In this document: positions 34,819 through 42,736 of the stretch, one piece after another
Layout: each line of letters starts with the position of its first letter
Numbering within the stretch: the stretch's first letter is position 1
Assembly: GCF_014199595.1 (NCBI RefSeq)
Contig: NZ_JACHNX010000019.1
Coordinates: forward strand, 1 to 61,108
Direction of reading: 5' to 3'
Source of the DNA: Sphingomonas yabuuchiae
GTDB taxonomy: Bacteria > Pseudomonadota > Alphaproteobacteria > Sphingomonadales > Sphingomonadaceae
Length of the DNA stretch: 61,108 nucleotides
Program-made: the position numbers and the translations under genes
Notes under the pieces: generated by a model
What the model saw: only the letters and a program-made list of their open reading frames with translations
Databases searched by the model: none
What the model was told of the DNA's origin: nothing

Positions 34819-37089
34819 ATGAACATATGTGTTCCGCGCCTGTTGTGCGGCGTGGCTCTGTGTGTGCTGTCGGTGACTCAGGCTCGGGCGGAAACCTCGC
34901 CGTCCGCGCCCACCGAAGCGGCCCATCCGGCCGAGGCGAAGGGCACCGCCAAGAAGGACGGTATCGTCGTCACCACGACGGCGCAGAAGCGTTTCGAGAA
35001 TATCCAGAACGTGCCGCTGGCCGTCCAGGTCATCTCCCCCGCCGAACTGGACGCGCACGGCGTGCGCCACTTCCAGGAACTGGGCAAGGTCAGCCCCTCG
35101 CTGGTGATCCGTCCCGCCGAACAGCCGGTCAACGGCACCGTCTCGCTGCGGGGTGTCGGCACGCTGGCCTTCGGCATTGGCGTCGAGACCGCCGTGGCGA
35201 TCACCGTCGACGGCGCCGCGCTGCCCTTCATGGCGCGGGTCTATACCGACCTGCCCGACATCGCCCAGATCGAGGTGCTGCGCGGGCCGCAGAGCACGCT
35301 GTACGGCAAGGCGGCCTCGGCCGGTCTGGTCAAGATCATGACGGTGCGGCCGACCGACGATTTCCATGTCCGCGCCAACGCAACCGTCACCGGCGACCGC
35401 GAATATGGCACCAATGTCAGCGTGACCGGGCCGATCAGCGATACGCTCGGCTATGTCCTGTCGACCGGCTATTCCAATTGGGACGGCAATGTCCGTAACG
35501 TCTTCAACGGTAAGCAGACCAATGGTCGCGAGACCTTCAACACGCGCGGCAAGCTGCGCTGGAAGGCGTCGCCCGACGTCACTTTCACCCTGTCGGGCAA
35601 TTATGTCGACGGCAACGCCACCATCGCGCGCCCCTTCGTGGCGGTCGCACCGGACGCGCTGCTGCGCGGCGTGGCGGGGCAGACTCCGTCGGTCGTCTTC
35701 CCCGGCGTGACGCCCGGCCGCGACAATCAGGACGTCAGCAACAATTACTGGTCGCACAACAAATTCTCGGGCGGCGGCGCGCTGCTGCGAAGCGAGGCCA
35801 ATATCGGCCGGATGAACATCCTGTCGCTGACCTCTTTTGACCGCTTCCGCCTGGACGATTATCTCGACCAGGACGACACCGCGTCCCCGGCGGCGATCGG
35901 CAGCAACATCCAGGTCGGCGCCTTCAAGTCGCGGATGTTCACGCAGGAACTTCGCCTGTTGTCGCCGGGCGAGGACGCGTTCCGTTATGCGCTGGGCGTC
36001 TATTACGCCAATACCGGCTTCGATCGCCCGTTCCAGCGCGGCCCGGCCTTCTCGCTCGCCAACTGGTATGCCACCACCGGATCGCGACAGGTCGCCGCCT
36101 TCGGCCAGATCGACTGGGAATTCGTGTCGAAATTGACCGGCACCGTCGGCGGTCGTATCCAGAACGAGCGCGTCAAATATACCTTCGCCGACAATCTGGC
36201 GCGGACCAGCTATGCCGGGAATGCCGACGATACCGCCGCCACCTATCATCTGGGCCTGACCTATCAGGCGACGCCCGATGTCATGACCTTCGCCAGCTAT
36301 TCGACCGGCTATAAGGGCCAGACCTATGATCTGACGACCGGGTTCAACCGGAACCGGGCGGCAGCGGGGCCGGTCAAGCCGGAGCGGTCGCGCGACAAAG
36401 AACTGGGCATTCGTACGCAGTTCTTCGACCGGCACCTGACGCTGAACGCGACGCTGTTCGACACCGACTATACCGATCTCCAGGCGCAGACGATCGAGAC
36501 GCTGGCGGACGGCACCAGCAATTTCCGCCTGACCAATGTCGGCAAGTTCAAGACGCGTGGGATCGAGATCGAAACGGCGGCGCGCCTGGGCCGCGACATC
36601 GCGCTGCGCGGGGCGATCACCTATCTGGATGCGAAGTACACTTCCTTCCCCTCGGCGCAATGCTATCCGATGCAGACGGCGGCGCAGGGGTGCAGCGGAT
36701 CGCCCGCCCGTCGCGACCTGACCGGCGTGCGCGCGCCGCAGGCCCCGGTGTGGAAGGGCAATTGGTCGATCGACTATACGCCGCCGCTGACCGACACGCT
36801 CGACGGCTTCGCGCAGGTCGCCGGGGAATATCAGTCGAGCCTCTATTATGTCGCGGCCGATCCCCAGACCTTCCAGCCGGGCTTCGCGATCTTCGACTTG
36901 CGGCTGGGGGTGCGCTCGCATGACAAACGCTGGGACGTGACGGCGTTCGTCAACAACCTGTTCGACCAGCAATATTATGCGTCGCTGGTCAACACGGCGG
37001 GCAATTTCAGCGGCCGCATGGCGACCCAGGCGGTTCTACCGCGCGACTTCCGCCGCTATGCGGGCGTACGGTTCGGCGTGAACTTCTGA
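34819..37089 (+). CDS. TonB-dependent outer-membrane receptor (compact type)
   Basis: A 756-aa receptor with a signal peptide ending around residue 24 ('VTQARAE'), TonB-box region 'DGIVVTTTAQKR', plug motifs 'NIQNVPLAVQVISPAEL', 'VSLRGVGTLAFGIGVETAV' and 'IEVLRGPQSTLYGKAASAG', and a barrel ending 'RRYAGVRFGVNF'. It differs in style from the three large 'TGYR' receptors and resembles the broad iron-complex/organic-solute group annotated in sphingomonads. It follows the 5-oxoproline operon by 99 bases on the same strand, so it may bring in pyroglutamyl peptides. A very strong AAGGAGG ribosome site precedes the start but lies in a hairpin. Confidence 0.92.
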   Translation: MNICVPRLLCGVALCVLSVTQARAETSPSAPTEAAHPAEAKGTAKKDGIVVTTTAQKRFENIQNVPLAVQVISPAELDAHGVRHFQELGKVSPSLVIRPAEQPVNGTVSLRGVGTLAFGIGVETAVAITVDGAALPFMARVYTDLPDIAQIEVLRGPQSTLYGKAASAGLVKIMTVRPTDDFHVRANATVTGDREYGTNVSVTGPISDTLGYVLSTGYSNWDGNVRNVFNGKQTNGRETFNTRGKLRWKASPDVTFTLSGNYVDGNATIARPFVAVAPDALLRGVAGQTPSVVFPGVTPGRDNQDVSNNYWSHNKFSGGGALLRSEANIGRMNILSLTSFDRFRLDDYLDQDDTASPAAIGSNIQVGAFKSRMFTQELRLLSPGEDAFRYALGVYYANTGFDRPFQRGPAFSLANWYATTGSRQVAAFGQIDWEFVSKLTGTVGGRIQNERVKYTFADNLARTSYAGNADDTAATYHLGLTYQATPDVMTFASYSTGYKGQTYDLTTGFNRNRAAAGPVKPERSRDKELGIRTQFFDRHLTLNATLFDTDYTDLQAQTIETLADGTSNFRLTNVGKFKTRGIEIETAARLGRDIALRGAITYLDAKYTSFPSAQCYPMQTAAQGCSGSPARRDLTGVRAPQAPVWKGNWSIDYTPPLTDTLDGFAQVAGEYQSSLYYVAADPQTFQPGFAIFDLRLGVRSHDKRWDVTAFVNNLFDQQYYASLVNTAGNFSGRMATQAVLPRDFRRYAGVRFGVNF

Positions 37090-37098
37090 TTCAAATCA

Positions 37099-37120
37099 CC
37101 CCTCCCCTGAAGGGGAGGGG
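37099..37120. repeat. 22-bp palindrome between convergent TBDR and gntR genes
   Basis: CCCCTCCCCT-GA-AGGGGAGGGG, identical to 183-204. It lies between stop codons at 37089 and 37133 and probably ends transcription from both sides. Confidence 0.75.
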
Positions 37121-37132
37121 CTCACTTAGACT

Positions 37133-37885
37133 TCAAATCTTCAGATGCGCCGTCCGGTCGCGCTTTGCCGCCAGCGCCTGACGCACCTCTGCCACCGCGC
37201 GGGCTTCGCTGGCGATCAGCAGACCCTCGAGCGCCGCCGTCAAATGCCGCTGCATCGCGACCCGTGCCGCCACGGCATCGCGCGAGCGCAATACCTCCAA
37301 GATCGCGGCATGATGCTCGACGATCGGGCGCACATCGATCTCGCGGACCTTGGCGTCGAGCAGCACGCTTTCGGCCGAACGCAGTCGCTGCTCCCACAGC
37401 CGGTCGATCGTCTCCAGGATTGCGCTGTTGCGCGTCGACCGGGCGATCAGCGTGTGGAAGGCGCGGTCGGCATGGAATGCGCCGCCGACCGTGTTGTTCT
37501 CCTCCTCGATCGCATCGACCAAGGTCGCCAGCTCATCCAACTCGCTGTCGGTGATCTGCGACGCCGCCAGCGCCGCCGCTTCTGGCTCGAACAACAGGCG
37601 CGCCTCGGCCACTTCCATCGCGGACACGCCGAAATCGGGCGTCTCGCCCTGGCCCGGCAGCGCCACGACATGCGCGCCCGACCCGATCCGCACTTCGATG
37701 AAACCCTGGACTTCCAGTGCGATCAGCGCCTCGCGGATGACCGGACGGCTGACGTCGAACCGCGTCGCCAGTTCGCGTTCGGCGGGCATGCGCGTACCGA
37801 TCGGGTAGCGCCCCTCCTGCAACTCGGTGATCAGCGTGCGGGCGAGTTCCCGGTAGAGCCGGTCCTGGGTCGTGTTGTTGTCCAT
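37133..37885 (-). CDS. GntR-family transcriptional regulator, FadR/FCD subfamily
   Basis: A 250-aa one-component regulator. The winged-helix DNA-binding domain occupies residues 10-80 ('ELQEGRYPIGTRMPAERELA', 'VSRPVIREALIALEVQGFIE', 'VRIGSGAHVV'). The C-terminal FCD ligand-binding domain spans 95-235 and includes the metal-binding histidines expected in 'DRAFHTLIARSTRN' and 'HHAAILEVLRSRD'. Relatives (UxuR, ExuR, LldR types) respond to uronates, lactate or other acids. Two direct copies of TGTCAGRCCAAT 46 bases upstream suggest autoregulation. Similar elements stand before the GH115 and TBDR genes, so glucuronate or an aldobiouronate is an attractive ligand; this is inference. A GTG at 37888 directly precedes the chosen ATG. 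Confidence 0.9.
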   Translation of the reverse strand: MDNNTTQDRLYRELARTLITELQEGRYPIGTRMPAERELATRFDVSRPVIREALIALEVQGFIEVRIGSGAHVVALPGQGETPDFGVSAMEVAEARLLFEPEAAALAASQITDSELDELATLVDAIEEENNTVGGAFHADRAFHTLIARSTRNSAILETIDRLWEQRLRSAESVLLDAKVREIDVRPIVEHHAAILEVLRSRDAVAARVAMQRHLTAALEGLLIASEARAVAEVRQALAAKRDRTAHLKI

Positions 37886-37930
37886 CACGACCCTTATAGG
37901 GGCCGAGGCGGGATGCTGGTCAAGCGCCAG

Positions 37931-37957
37931 TGTCAGACCAATGTTTGTCAGGCCAAT
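37931..37957 (-). promoter_or_regulatory. Tandem candidate operator before gntR
   Basis: TGTCAGACCAAT (37931) and TGTCAGGCCAAT (37946) are direct repeats 15 bases apart. On the minus strand they read ATTGGTCTGACA and ATTGGCCTGACA. The second overlaps the glpR stop codon. The position is right for repression of the gntR gene starting at 37885. Confidence 0.5.
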
Positions 37958-38757
37958 TGCGACATTCCATCGCGGTCGGTTTCCACGACGACCGTCCCGG
38001 CGGTACGCGCGGCCTCCGCCAGCCGGGCATCCGCCGTGTCGGTGACGAGGAAATCGACATCGCCCATGTCGCCGACCCGCACCGGCGCGGCGCGTTTCAG
38101 CTTGGAGCCGTCAATGGCCAGCAGCACCTGTCGCGCCTGGGCGATGATCGTCTGCGACACCCGCACCTCGTCCACGTCGAAGTCGAGGAAGCTGCCGTCG
38201 GGGTCGATCGCCGACGCGCCGATCAGCGCCATGTCGACCTTGAACCCCCGGATGAAGTCCATGGCCAATGCGCCCACCACCGCGCGGTCGCTGGCGCGCA
38301 CCCGCCCCCCGGCGGCGATGACCTCGATCGAGGGGCGGCCACCCAATATGTCGACGACGTTCAGATTGTTGGTGATGACCATCAGGTCGCGGTGATCGAC
38401 CAGCGCCCTGGCGATCGCCTCCGTCGTGGAGCCGATATTGATGAACAGGCTGGCCCCGTTGGGGACGAGCGCGGCGGCGGCGGCGCCGATCGCGGCCTTG
38501 GCGGGGGCGGCGACGCTGCGCCGCTCGGCATAGGCGAGATTGTCGGTGCCCGAGGTCACGACAGCGCCGCCATGGACCCGCGCCAGCATCGACTGGCCCG
38601 CCAGGATGTTGAGGTCCTTGCGGATGGTCTGCGGCGTCACGCCCAGCTTTTCGGCCAGTTCGTCCACGCTGACGCTGCCCGTCCGGCGCGCGACGTCGAG
38701 GATCGCGGCATGGCGGCTTGCGACGACCTCCGCCGATCCGGGGGCGGTGGGCTTCAC
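37948..38757 (-). CDS. glpR: DeoR-family glycerol-3-phosphate regulon repressor
   Basis: A 269-aa DeoR-type repressor. The N-terminal helix-turn-helix is 'VSVDELAEKLGVTPQTIRKD' followed by 'LARVHGGAVV' (residues 28-66). The C-terminal DeoRC sugar-phosphate sensor domain includes 'NGASLFINIGSTTEAIARAL' and 'VIAAGGRVRASDRAVVG'. It would bind glycerol 3-phosphate and release the glpD and glpK promoters. It starts at a GTG that overlaps the glpD stop by four bases, so it is expressed with the gene it controls. Identification as GlpR rests on the glpD-glpK context. Confidence 0.9.
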   Translation of the reverse strand: MKPTAPGSAEVVASRHAAILDVARRTGSVSVDELAEKLGVTPQTIRKDLNILAGQSMLARVHGGAVVTSGTDNLAYAERRSVAAPAKAAIGAAAAALVPNGASLFINIGSTTEAIARALVDHRDLMVITNNLNVVDILGGRPSIEVIAAGGRVRASDRAVVGALAMDFIRGFKVDMALIGASAIDPDGSFLDFDVDEVRVSQTIIAQARQVLLAIDGSKLKRAAPVRVGDMGDVDFLVTDTADARLAEAARTAGTVVVETDRDGMSQLA

Positions 38758-40271
38758 GCGACGCCCTGCCCGGCCAGATAGGCGGCCAGCCGCTCGGGCG
38801 TTTCGGGGGGCACGTGCAGGCCCAGCTTACTGCGGCGATAGAGGATGTCCTCCGCCGTGCGCGCCCATTCGGTCTTCACCAGATAATCGACCTCGGCGGT
38901 GTGCAGCCCGCCGCCCAGATCGGGGCCGAGATCGCCCTGGCCCAGCACCGCCTCGACGCGCGTACCATAGGCGCGGGTCAGACGGCGCAACAGAGCAGGG
39001 GGCAGGTCGGGATGCCGGGCGGTCAGATTGCGCAGGAAACCATCGAAATCCGCGTCCGCGATATCCCCACCGGGCAGCACCGCCCCGGCCGTCCATGCCC
39101 CCCCGGCAGCGGGGAAGAAACGCGCCAGTTCGCGCATCGCGTGCTCGGCGAGCTTGCGATAGGTGGTGATCTTGCCGCCGAAGATGTTGAGCATCGGCGC
39201 CCGGCTTTCGCCCTCCGCGCCGGTGTCGAGGTCGAGCACATAGTCGCGCGTCACCGCCGAGGCATTGGCCGAATGATCGTCATAGAGCGGGCGGATACCA
39301 GCATAGCTCCACACGATATCGGCCTCCCCGGTCTTCCGCGCGAAATAGCGGTTCACCGTGTCGAGCAGATAGGTGGTTTCCGCCGCGCCGATCTGCGCCT
39401 TGGCGGGCGCGTCGGTCCAGGGTTCGTCGGTGGTGCCGACCAGCGTGAACTTGCCCTCATAGGGAATGGCGAAGACGATCCGCCGGTCGTCATTCTGGAG
39501 CATGAAGGCATGGTCGCCCTCATAGAGGCGCGGCACGATGATATGGCTGCCCTTGACCAGCCGGACGCCGCGATCGGCGCGTGCGCCGTGCGTGCGGCCG
39601 ATGACGTCGGCGACCCATGGCCCCGCCGCATTGACCAGCGCGCGGGCACGGACGGTGCGGGTTTCGCCCGCCGCTTCGCCCACCGTCTGGATCGCCGCGA
39701 TCCAGCCGTCGCCCTCACGCCGGGCATCGATCAGCCTGGTGCGGGTCGCGATCGTCGCGCCCCGCTCGGCGGCGTCCATCGCGTTGAGCACGACCAGGCG
39801 GCTGTCCTCGACCCAGCAGTCCGAATATACGAAAGCCTTGCCCTTTCGCGGCGAAAGCCCGTCGCCCAGCGCCGAGCGTTCCAGCGCGACGGTGCGCGTG
39901 CCCGGCAGCTTCTCACGACCGCCCAGATGATCGTAGAGAAACAGGCCCAGCCGCACCATCCAGGCGGGGCGCGGCGACTGGGTCTGCGGCAGGACGAAGG
40001 ACAGCGGCCAGATGATGTGCGGCGCCATGCCCAGCAGCCGCTCTCGCTCGATCAGCGCCTCTCGCACCAGCCGGAACTCGCCATATTCCAGATAGCGCAA
40101 GCCGCCATGGATCAGTTTGGTCGATGCCGAGGAGGTGTGGCTCGCCAGATCGTCTTGCTCGACCAGCAGCACCGACAGGCCGCGCCCGGCGGCATCGCGC
40201 GCGATCCCTGCGCCGTTGATCCCGCCGCCGACGATCAGCAGGTCGATCCTCTCCATCGCGTGGTCCGTCAT
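38754..40271 (-). CDS. glpD: Aerobic glycerol-3-phosphate dehydrogenase
   Basis: A 505-aa FAD enzyme, membrane-associated, oxidising sn-glycerol 3-phosphate to dihydroxyacetone phosphate and passing electrons to ubiquinone. The Rossmann FAD motif is 'DLLIVGGGINGAGIARDAAG' (residues 10-29). Family blocks 'SSASTKLIHGGLRYLEYGEF' and 'FAIPYEGKFTLVGTTDEPW' are clear, and the C-terminal domain is present. Length is normal. It diverges from glpK across 121 bases carrying repeated GlpR-like sites and overlaps glpR by four bases. Confidence 0.96.
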   Translation of the reverse strand: MTDHAMERIDLLIVGGGINGAGIARDAAGRGLSVLLVEQDDLASHTSSASTKLIHGGLRYLEYGEFRLVREALIERERLLGMAPHIIWPLSFVLPQTQSPRPAWMVRLGLFLYDHLGGREKLPGTRTVALERSALGDGLSPRKGKAFVYSDCWVEDSRLVVLNAMDAAERGATIATRTRLIDARREGDGWIAAIQTVGEAAGETRTVRARALVNAAGPWVADVIGRTHGARADRGVRLVKGSHIIVPRLYEGDHAFMLQNDDRRIVFAIPYEGKFTLVGTTDEPWTDAPAKAQIGAAETTYLLDTVNRYFARKTGEADIVWSYAGIRPLYDDHSANASAVTRDYVLDLDTGAEGESRAPMLNIFGGKITTYRKLAEHAMRELARFFPAAGGAWTAGAVLPGGDIADADFDGFLRNLTARHPDLPPALLRRLTRAYGTRVEAVLGQGDLGPDLGGGLHTAEVDYLVKTEWARTAEDILYRRSKLGLHVPPETPERLAAYLAGQGVA

Positions 40272-40392
40272 GCCGCTTGTCCCTGTTCTTGAGCGCCCCC
40301 CTTGCTATACCATGTCAACACAAAACGAAAGCATTGACGTTCATATGAAAGCGTGTGACGTTTCGAAACGAAAACAGGGAGAGGGGTGAGCG
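40272..40392. promoter_or_regulatory. Divergent glpD/glpK control region with tandem repeats
   Basis: GAAAGCATTGACGTT at 40327 and GAAAGCGTGTGACGTTT at 40347 repeat with a 20-base period, and GAAACGAAAAC follows at 40365. A TTTCGAAACGAAA palindrome is included. DeoR-type GlpR proteins bind TTCG/CGAA-containing repeats, so these are probable operators placed to control both directions. The glpK ribosome site is GGGAGAGGGG just before 40393. Confidence 0.55.
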
Positions 40393-41886
40393 ATGGCGTC
40401 GCACATTCTGGTGATCGATCAGGGGACGACCTCGACGCGCAGCATCGTGTTCGATGGACAGGCCCGGCGGGTCGCCATCGCACAGGCCGAGTTCGCGCAG
40501 CATTACCCTGCGCTGGGCTGGGTCGAACATGATCCGGAGGATATCTGGCGCGACGCGCTGGCTACCGCGCGCAAGGCGATCGCGGAGAGCGGCGTCGCTC
40601 CGGCGCAGATCGCCGCGATCGGCATCACCAACCAGCGCGAGACGGCGGTCGTTTGGGACCGCGCCACCGGCGAGCCGATCCACCGCGCCATCGTCTGGCA
40701 GGACCGGCGCGGGACGGAGCTGTGCCAGACGCTGAAGGCGGACGGCGCCGAGGAGCTGGTGCGCGAGCGGACGGGTTTGCTGATCGATCCCTATTTTTCG
40801 GCGACCAAGCTCGCCTGGCTGCTCGACCATGTCGATGGCGCGCGGGGGCGGGCCGAACGCGGTGAACTGGCGTTCGGCACGATCGACAGCTTCCTGCTCT
40901 GGCGACTGACCGGCGGCGCGGTGCATGCGACCGATATCACCAATGCCAGCCGCACGATGCTGTTCGACATCCATCGCGGGGTCTGGGACGAGGAATTGTG
41001 CCGGTTGCTGCGCGTGCCGATGGCGATGCTGCCGGAGGTGCATGACAATGCGCATGTCTTCGGCACCACCACGCCCGATCTGCTCGGCGCGGCGATCCCG
41101 ATCGCAGGGATGGCGGGGGACCAGCAGGCGGCTTTGTTCGGCCAGGCCTGTTTCCGTCACGGCATGGCCAAGTCGACCTATGGCACGGGCTGCTTCATGC
41201 TGCTCAACACCGGCGAGACCGCGGTCGCCTCGAAGCACCGGCTGCTGACTACGCCCGCCTATCGGCTGGACGGCAGGACGACCTATGCGCTGGAGGGATC
41301 GATCTTCGTCGCGGGCGCGGCGGTGAAATGGCTGCGTGACGGCTTGGGCGTCATCACCCATGCCAGCCAGACCGACGATCTGGCGACGCAAGTGCCCGAC
41401 AGTCACGGCGTCTATATGGTCCCCGCCTTTGTCGGCATGGGCGCGCCCTATTGGGAGCCGGATGCGCGCGGCGCGATCTATGGCCTCACTTTGGGCGCGA
41501 GTGCGGCGCATCTGGCGCGCGCGGCGCTGGAATCGGTCGCCTATCAGACGATGGATCTGGCCGAGGCAATGAAGGCCGATGCGGGCGAAGGCCCGGCCAT
41601 CCTGCGCGTCGATGGCGGCATGGCGGCAAATGACTGGTTGTGCCGCTTCCTCGCCAACATGATCCGTACGCCGGTCGAACGGCCTGCGGACCTCGAGACG
41701 ACGGCGCGCGGCGCGGCCTTTCATGCCGGGCTGGCGACGGGGGTGTGGTCGGGCCTCGATGCGCTGGAGGCGCTCTGGTCGCGGGAAGAATGTTTCGAGC
41801 CCTCCATGACCGAGGAGGCCCGCGCGCCGCTGGTCGCCGGGTGGCGCGACGCGGTCGCTCGGACGCTGGCCAAGCCGGGCGCGTGA
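40393..41886 (+). CDS. glpK: Glycerol kinase
   Basis: A 497-aa FGGY kinase phosphorylating glycerol to sn-glycerol 3-phosphate with ATP. The N-terminal '[17 protein letters not shown]' phosphate motif, '[20 protein letters not shown]', 'IVWQDRRG', '[13 protein letters not shown]', '[14 protein letters not shown]' and the C-terminal '[16 protein letters not shown]' are all typical. Length matches the family. It is the first gene of a rightward pair with tpiA (3 bases between). No glycerol facilitator gene is nearby. Confidence 0.97.
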   Translation: MASHILVIDQGTTSTRSIVFDGQARRVAIAQAEFAQHYPALGWVEHDPEDIWRDALATARKAIAESGVAPAQIAAIGITNQRETAVVWDRATGEPIHRAIVWQDRRGTELCQTLKADGAEELVRERTGLLIDPYFSATKLAWLLDHVDGARGRAERGELAFGTIDSFLLWRLTGGAVHATDITNASRTMLFDIHRGVWDEELCRLLRVPMAMLPEVHDNAHVFGTTTPDLLGAAIPIAGMAGDQQAALFGQACFRHGMAKSTYGTGCFMLLNTGETAVASKHRLLTTPAYRLDGRTTYALEGSIFVAGAAVKWLRDGLGVITHASQTDDLATQVPDSHGVYMVPAFVGMGAPYWEPDARGAIYGLTLGASAAHLARAALESVAYQTMDLAEAMKADAGEGPAILRVDGGMAANDWLCRFLANMIRTPVERPADLETTARGAAFHAGLATGVWSGLDALEALWSREECFEPSMTEEARAPLVAGWRDAVARTLAKPGA

Positions 41887-41888
41887 CG

Positions 41889-42614
41889 ATGGCGAAGCGG
41901 CCGCTGCTGGTCGGCAATTGGAAGATGCATGGCGATGGCGGCGATTTGGCCGTCATCGTCGCGATCGGTGAGGCGGCGCGGCGGCATCCGGCGGTCGATG
42001 TCGCGCTGTGCGTCCCCGCCACGCTGATCGACAGGGCGCGTGGCGTCTCTGGGGGCCTCGCCATCGGGGGGCAGGACTGCCATGCCGAGCCGAACGGCGC
42101 GCATACCGGCGACATTTCCGCCTCGATGCTGCGCGAGGCGGGCGCGTCGCTGGTCCTGCTGGGTCATAGCGAGCGGCGGCACGATCATCATGAGGACGAT
42201 GCGCTGATCGTCGCCAAGCTGCGCGCGGCGCGGGCGGCGGGGCTGGAGGTCGTGCTCTGCGTCGGCGAGACGGCGGAGGATCATGCCGCCGGTCGCTCGG
42301 CGCAGGTGGTTCGGGAGCAACTGACCCGTTCGCTCGCCGGGATGGACGGGCAGGGGATCGCCATCGCCTATGAACCCGTCTGGGCGATCGGTGGCGACCG
42401 TACCCCCGATCCTGCGGAGGTCGCGGCGATGGCCGGGCTGATCCGCGATACGGTTTCTGGCATACGCGCTTTGTACGGCGGTTCGGTAACGCCCGATAAC
42501 GGTGCGGCGCTGTTCGAGGAGGGCGGGGTCGACGGCTTTCTGGTCGGTCGACAGAGTTTGGATGCCGAGGCGTTCACGGCGATCCTGGAATTGATGGACG
42601 CGGCAATACGCTAA
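41889..42614 (+). CDS. tpiA: Triose-phosphate isomerase
   Basis: A 241-aa TIM barrel interconverting dihydroxyacetone phosphate and glyceraldehyde 3-phosphate. Active-site residues are visible: Asn10 and Lys12 in 'GNWKM', His93 in 'LGHSERR', Glu162 in 'YEPVWAIG', and the phosphate loop 'LYGGSVTPDN'. Placement two bases after glpK means glycerol-derived DHAP can enter glycolysis. The region 'RRHDHHEDD' after the active-site His is unusually rich in His and Asp. This may be a second, catabolic tpi besides a housekeeping copy elsewhere; that cannot be tested here. Confidence 0.95.
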   Translation: MAKRPLLVGNWKMHGDGGDLAVIVAIGEAARRHPAVDVALCVPATLIDRARGVSGGLAIGGQDCHAEPNGAHTGDISASMLREAGASLVLLGHSERRHDHHEDDALIVAKLRAARAAGLEVVLCVGETAEDHAAGRSAQVVREQLTRSLAGMDGQGIAIAYEPVWAIGGDRTPDPAEVAAMAGLIRDTVSGIRALYGGSVTPDNGAALFEEGGVDGFLVGRQSLDAEAFTAILELMDAAIR

Positions 42615-42615
42615 A

Positions 42616-42736
42616 CTTCCTCCCCTGCAAGGATAGGGGGACCAGCGAAGCCGGTGGAAGGGTGTCCGCCCTCTCGATAGCGGACACCCCTCCGTCAGCG
42701 CTGCGCGCTGCCACCTCCCCTTGCAGGGGAGGAAAG
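42616..42736. repeat. Nested inverted repeat between tpiA and histidine-kinase gene
   Basis: Outer arms CTTCCTCCCCTGCAAGG (from 42616) and its imperfect complement ending near 42736 enclose an inner hairpin: GGGTGTCCGC (42660-42669), ten-base loop, GCGGACACCC (42680-42689). It lies between convergent genes, and the last 14 codons of the kinase gene run into it. It belongs with the other C/G-rich palindromes in this window. Confidence 0.65.
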
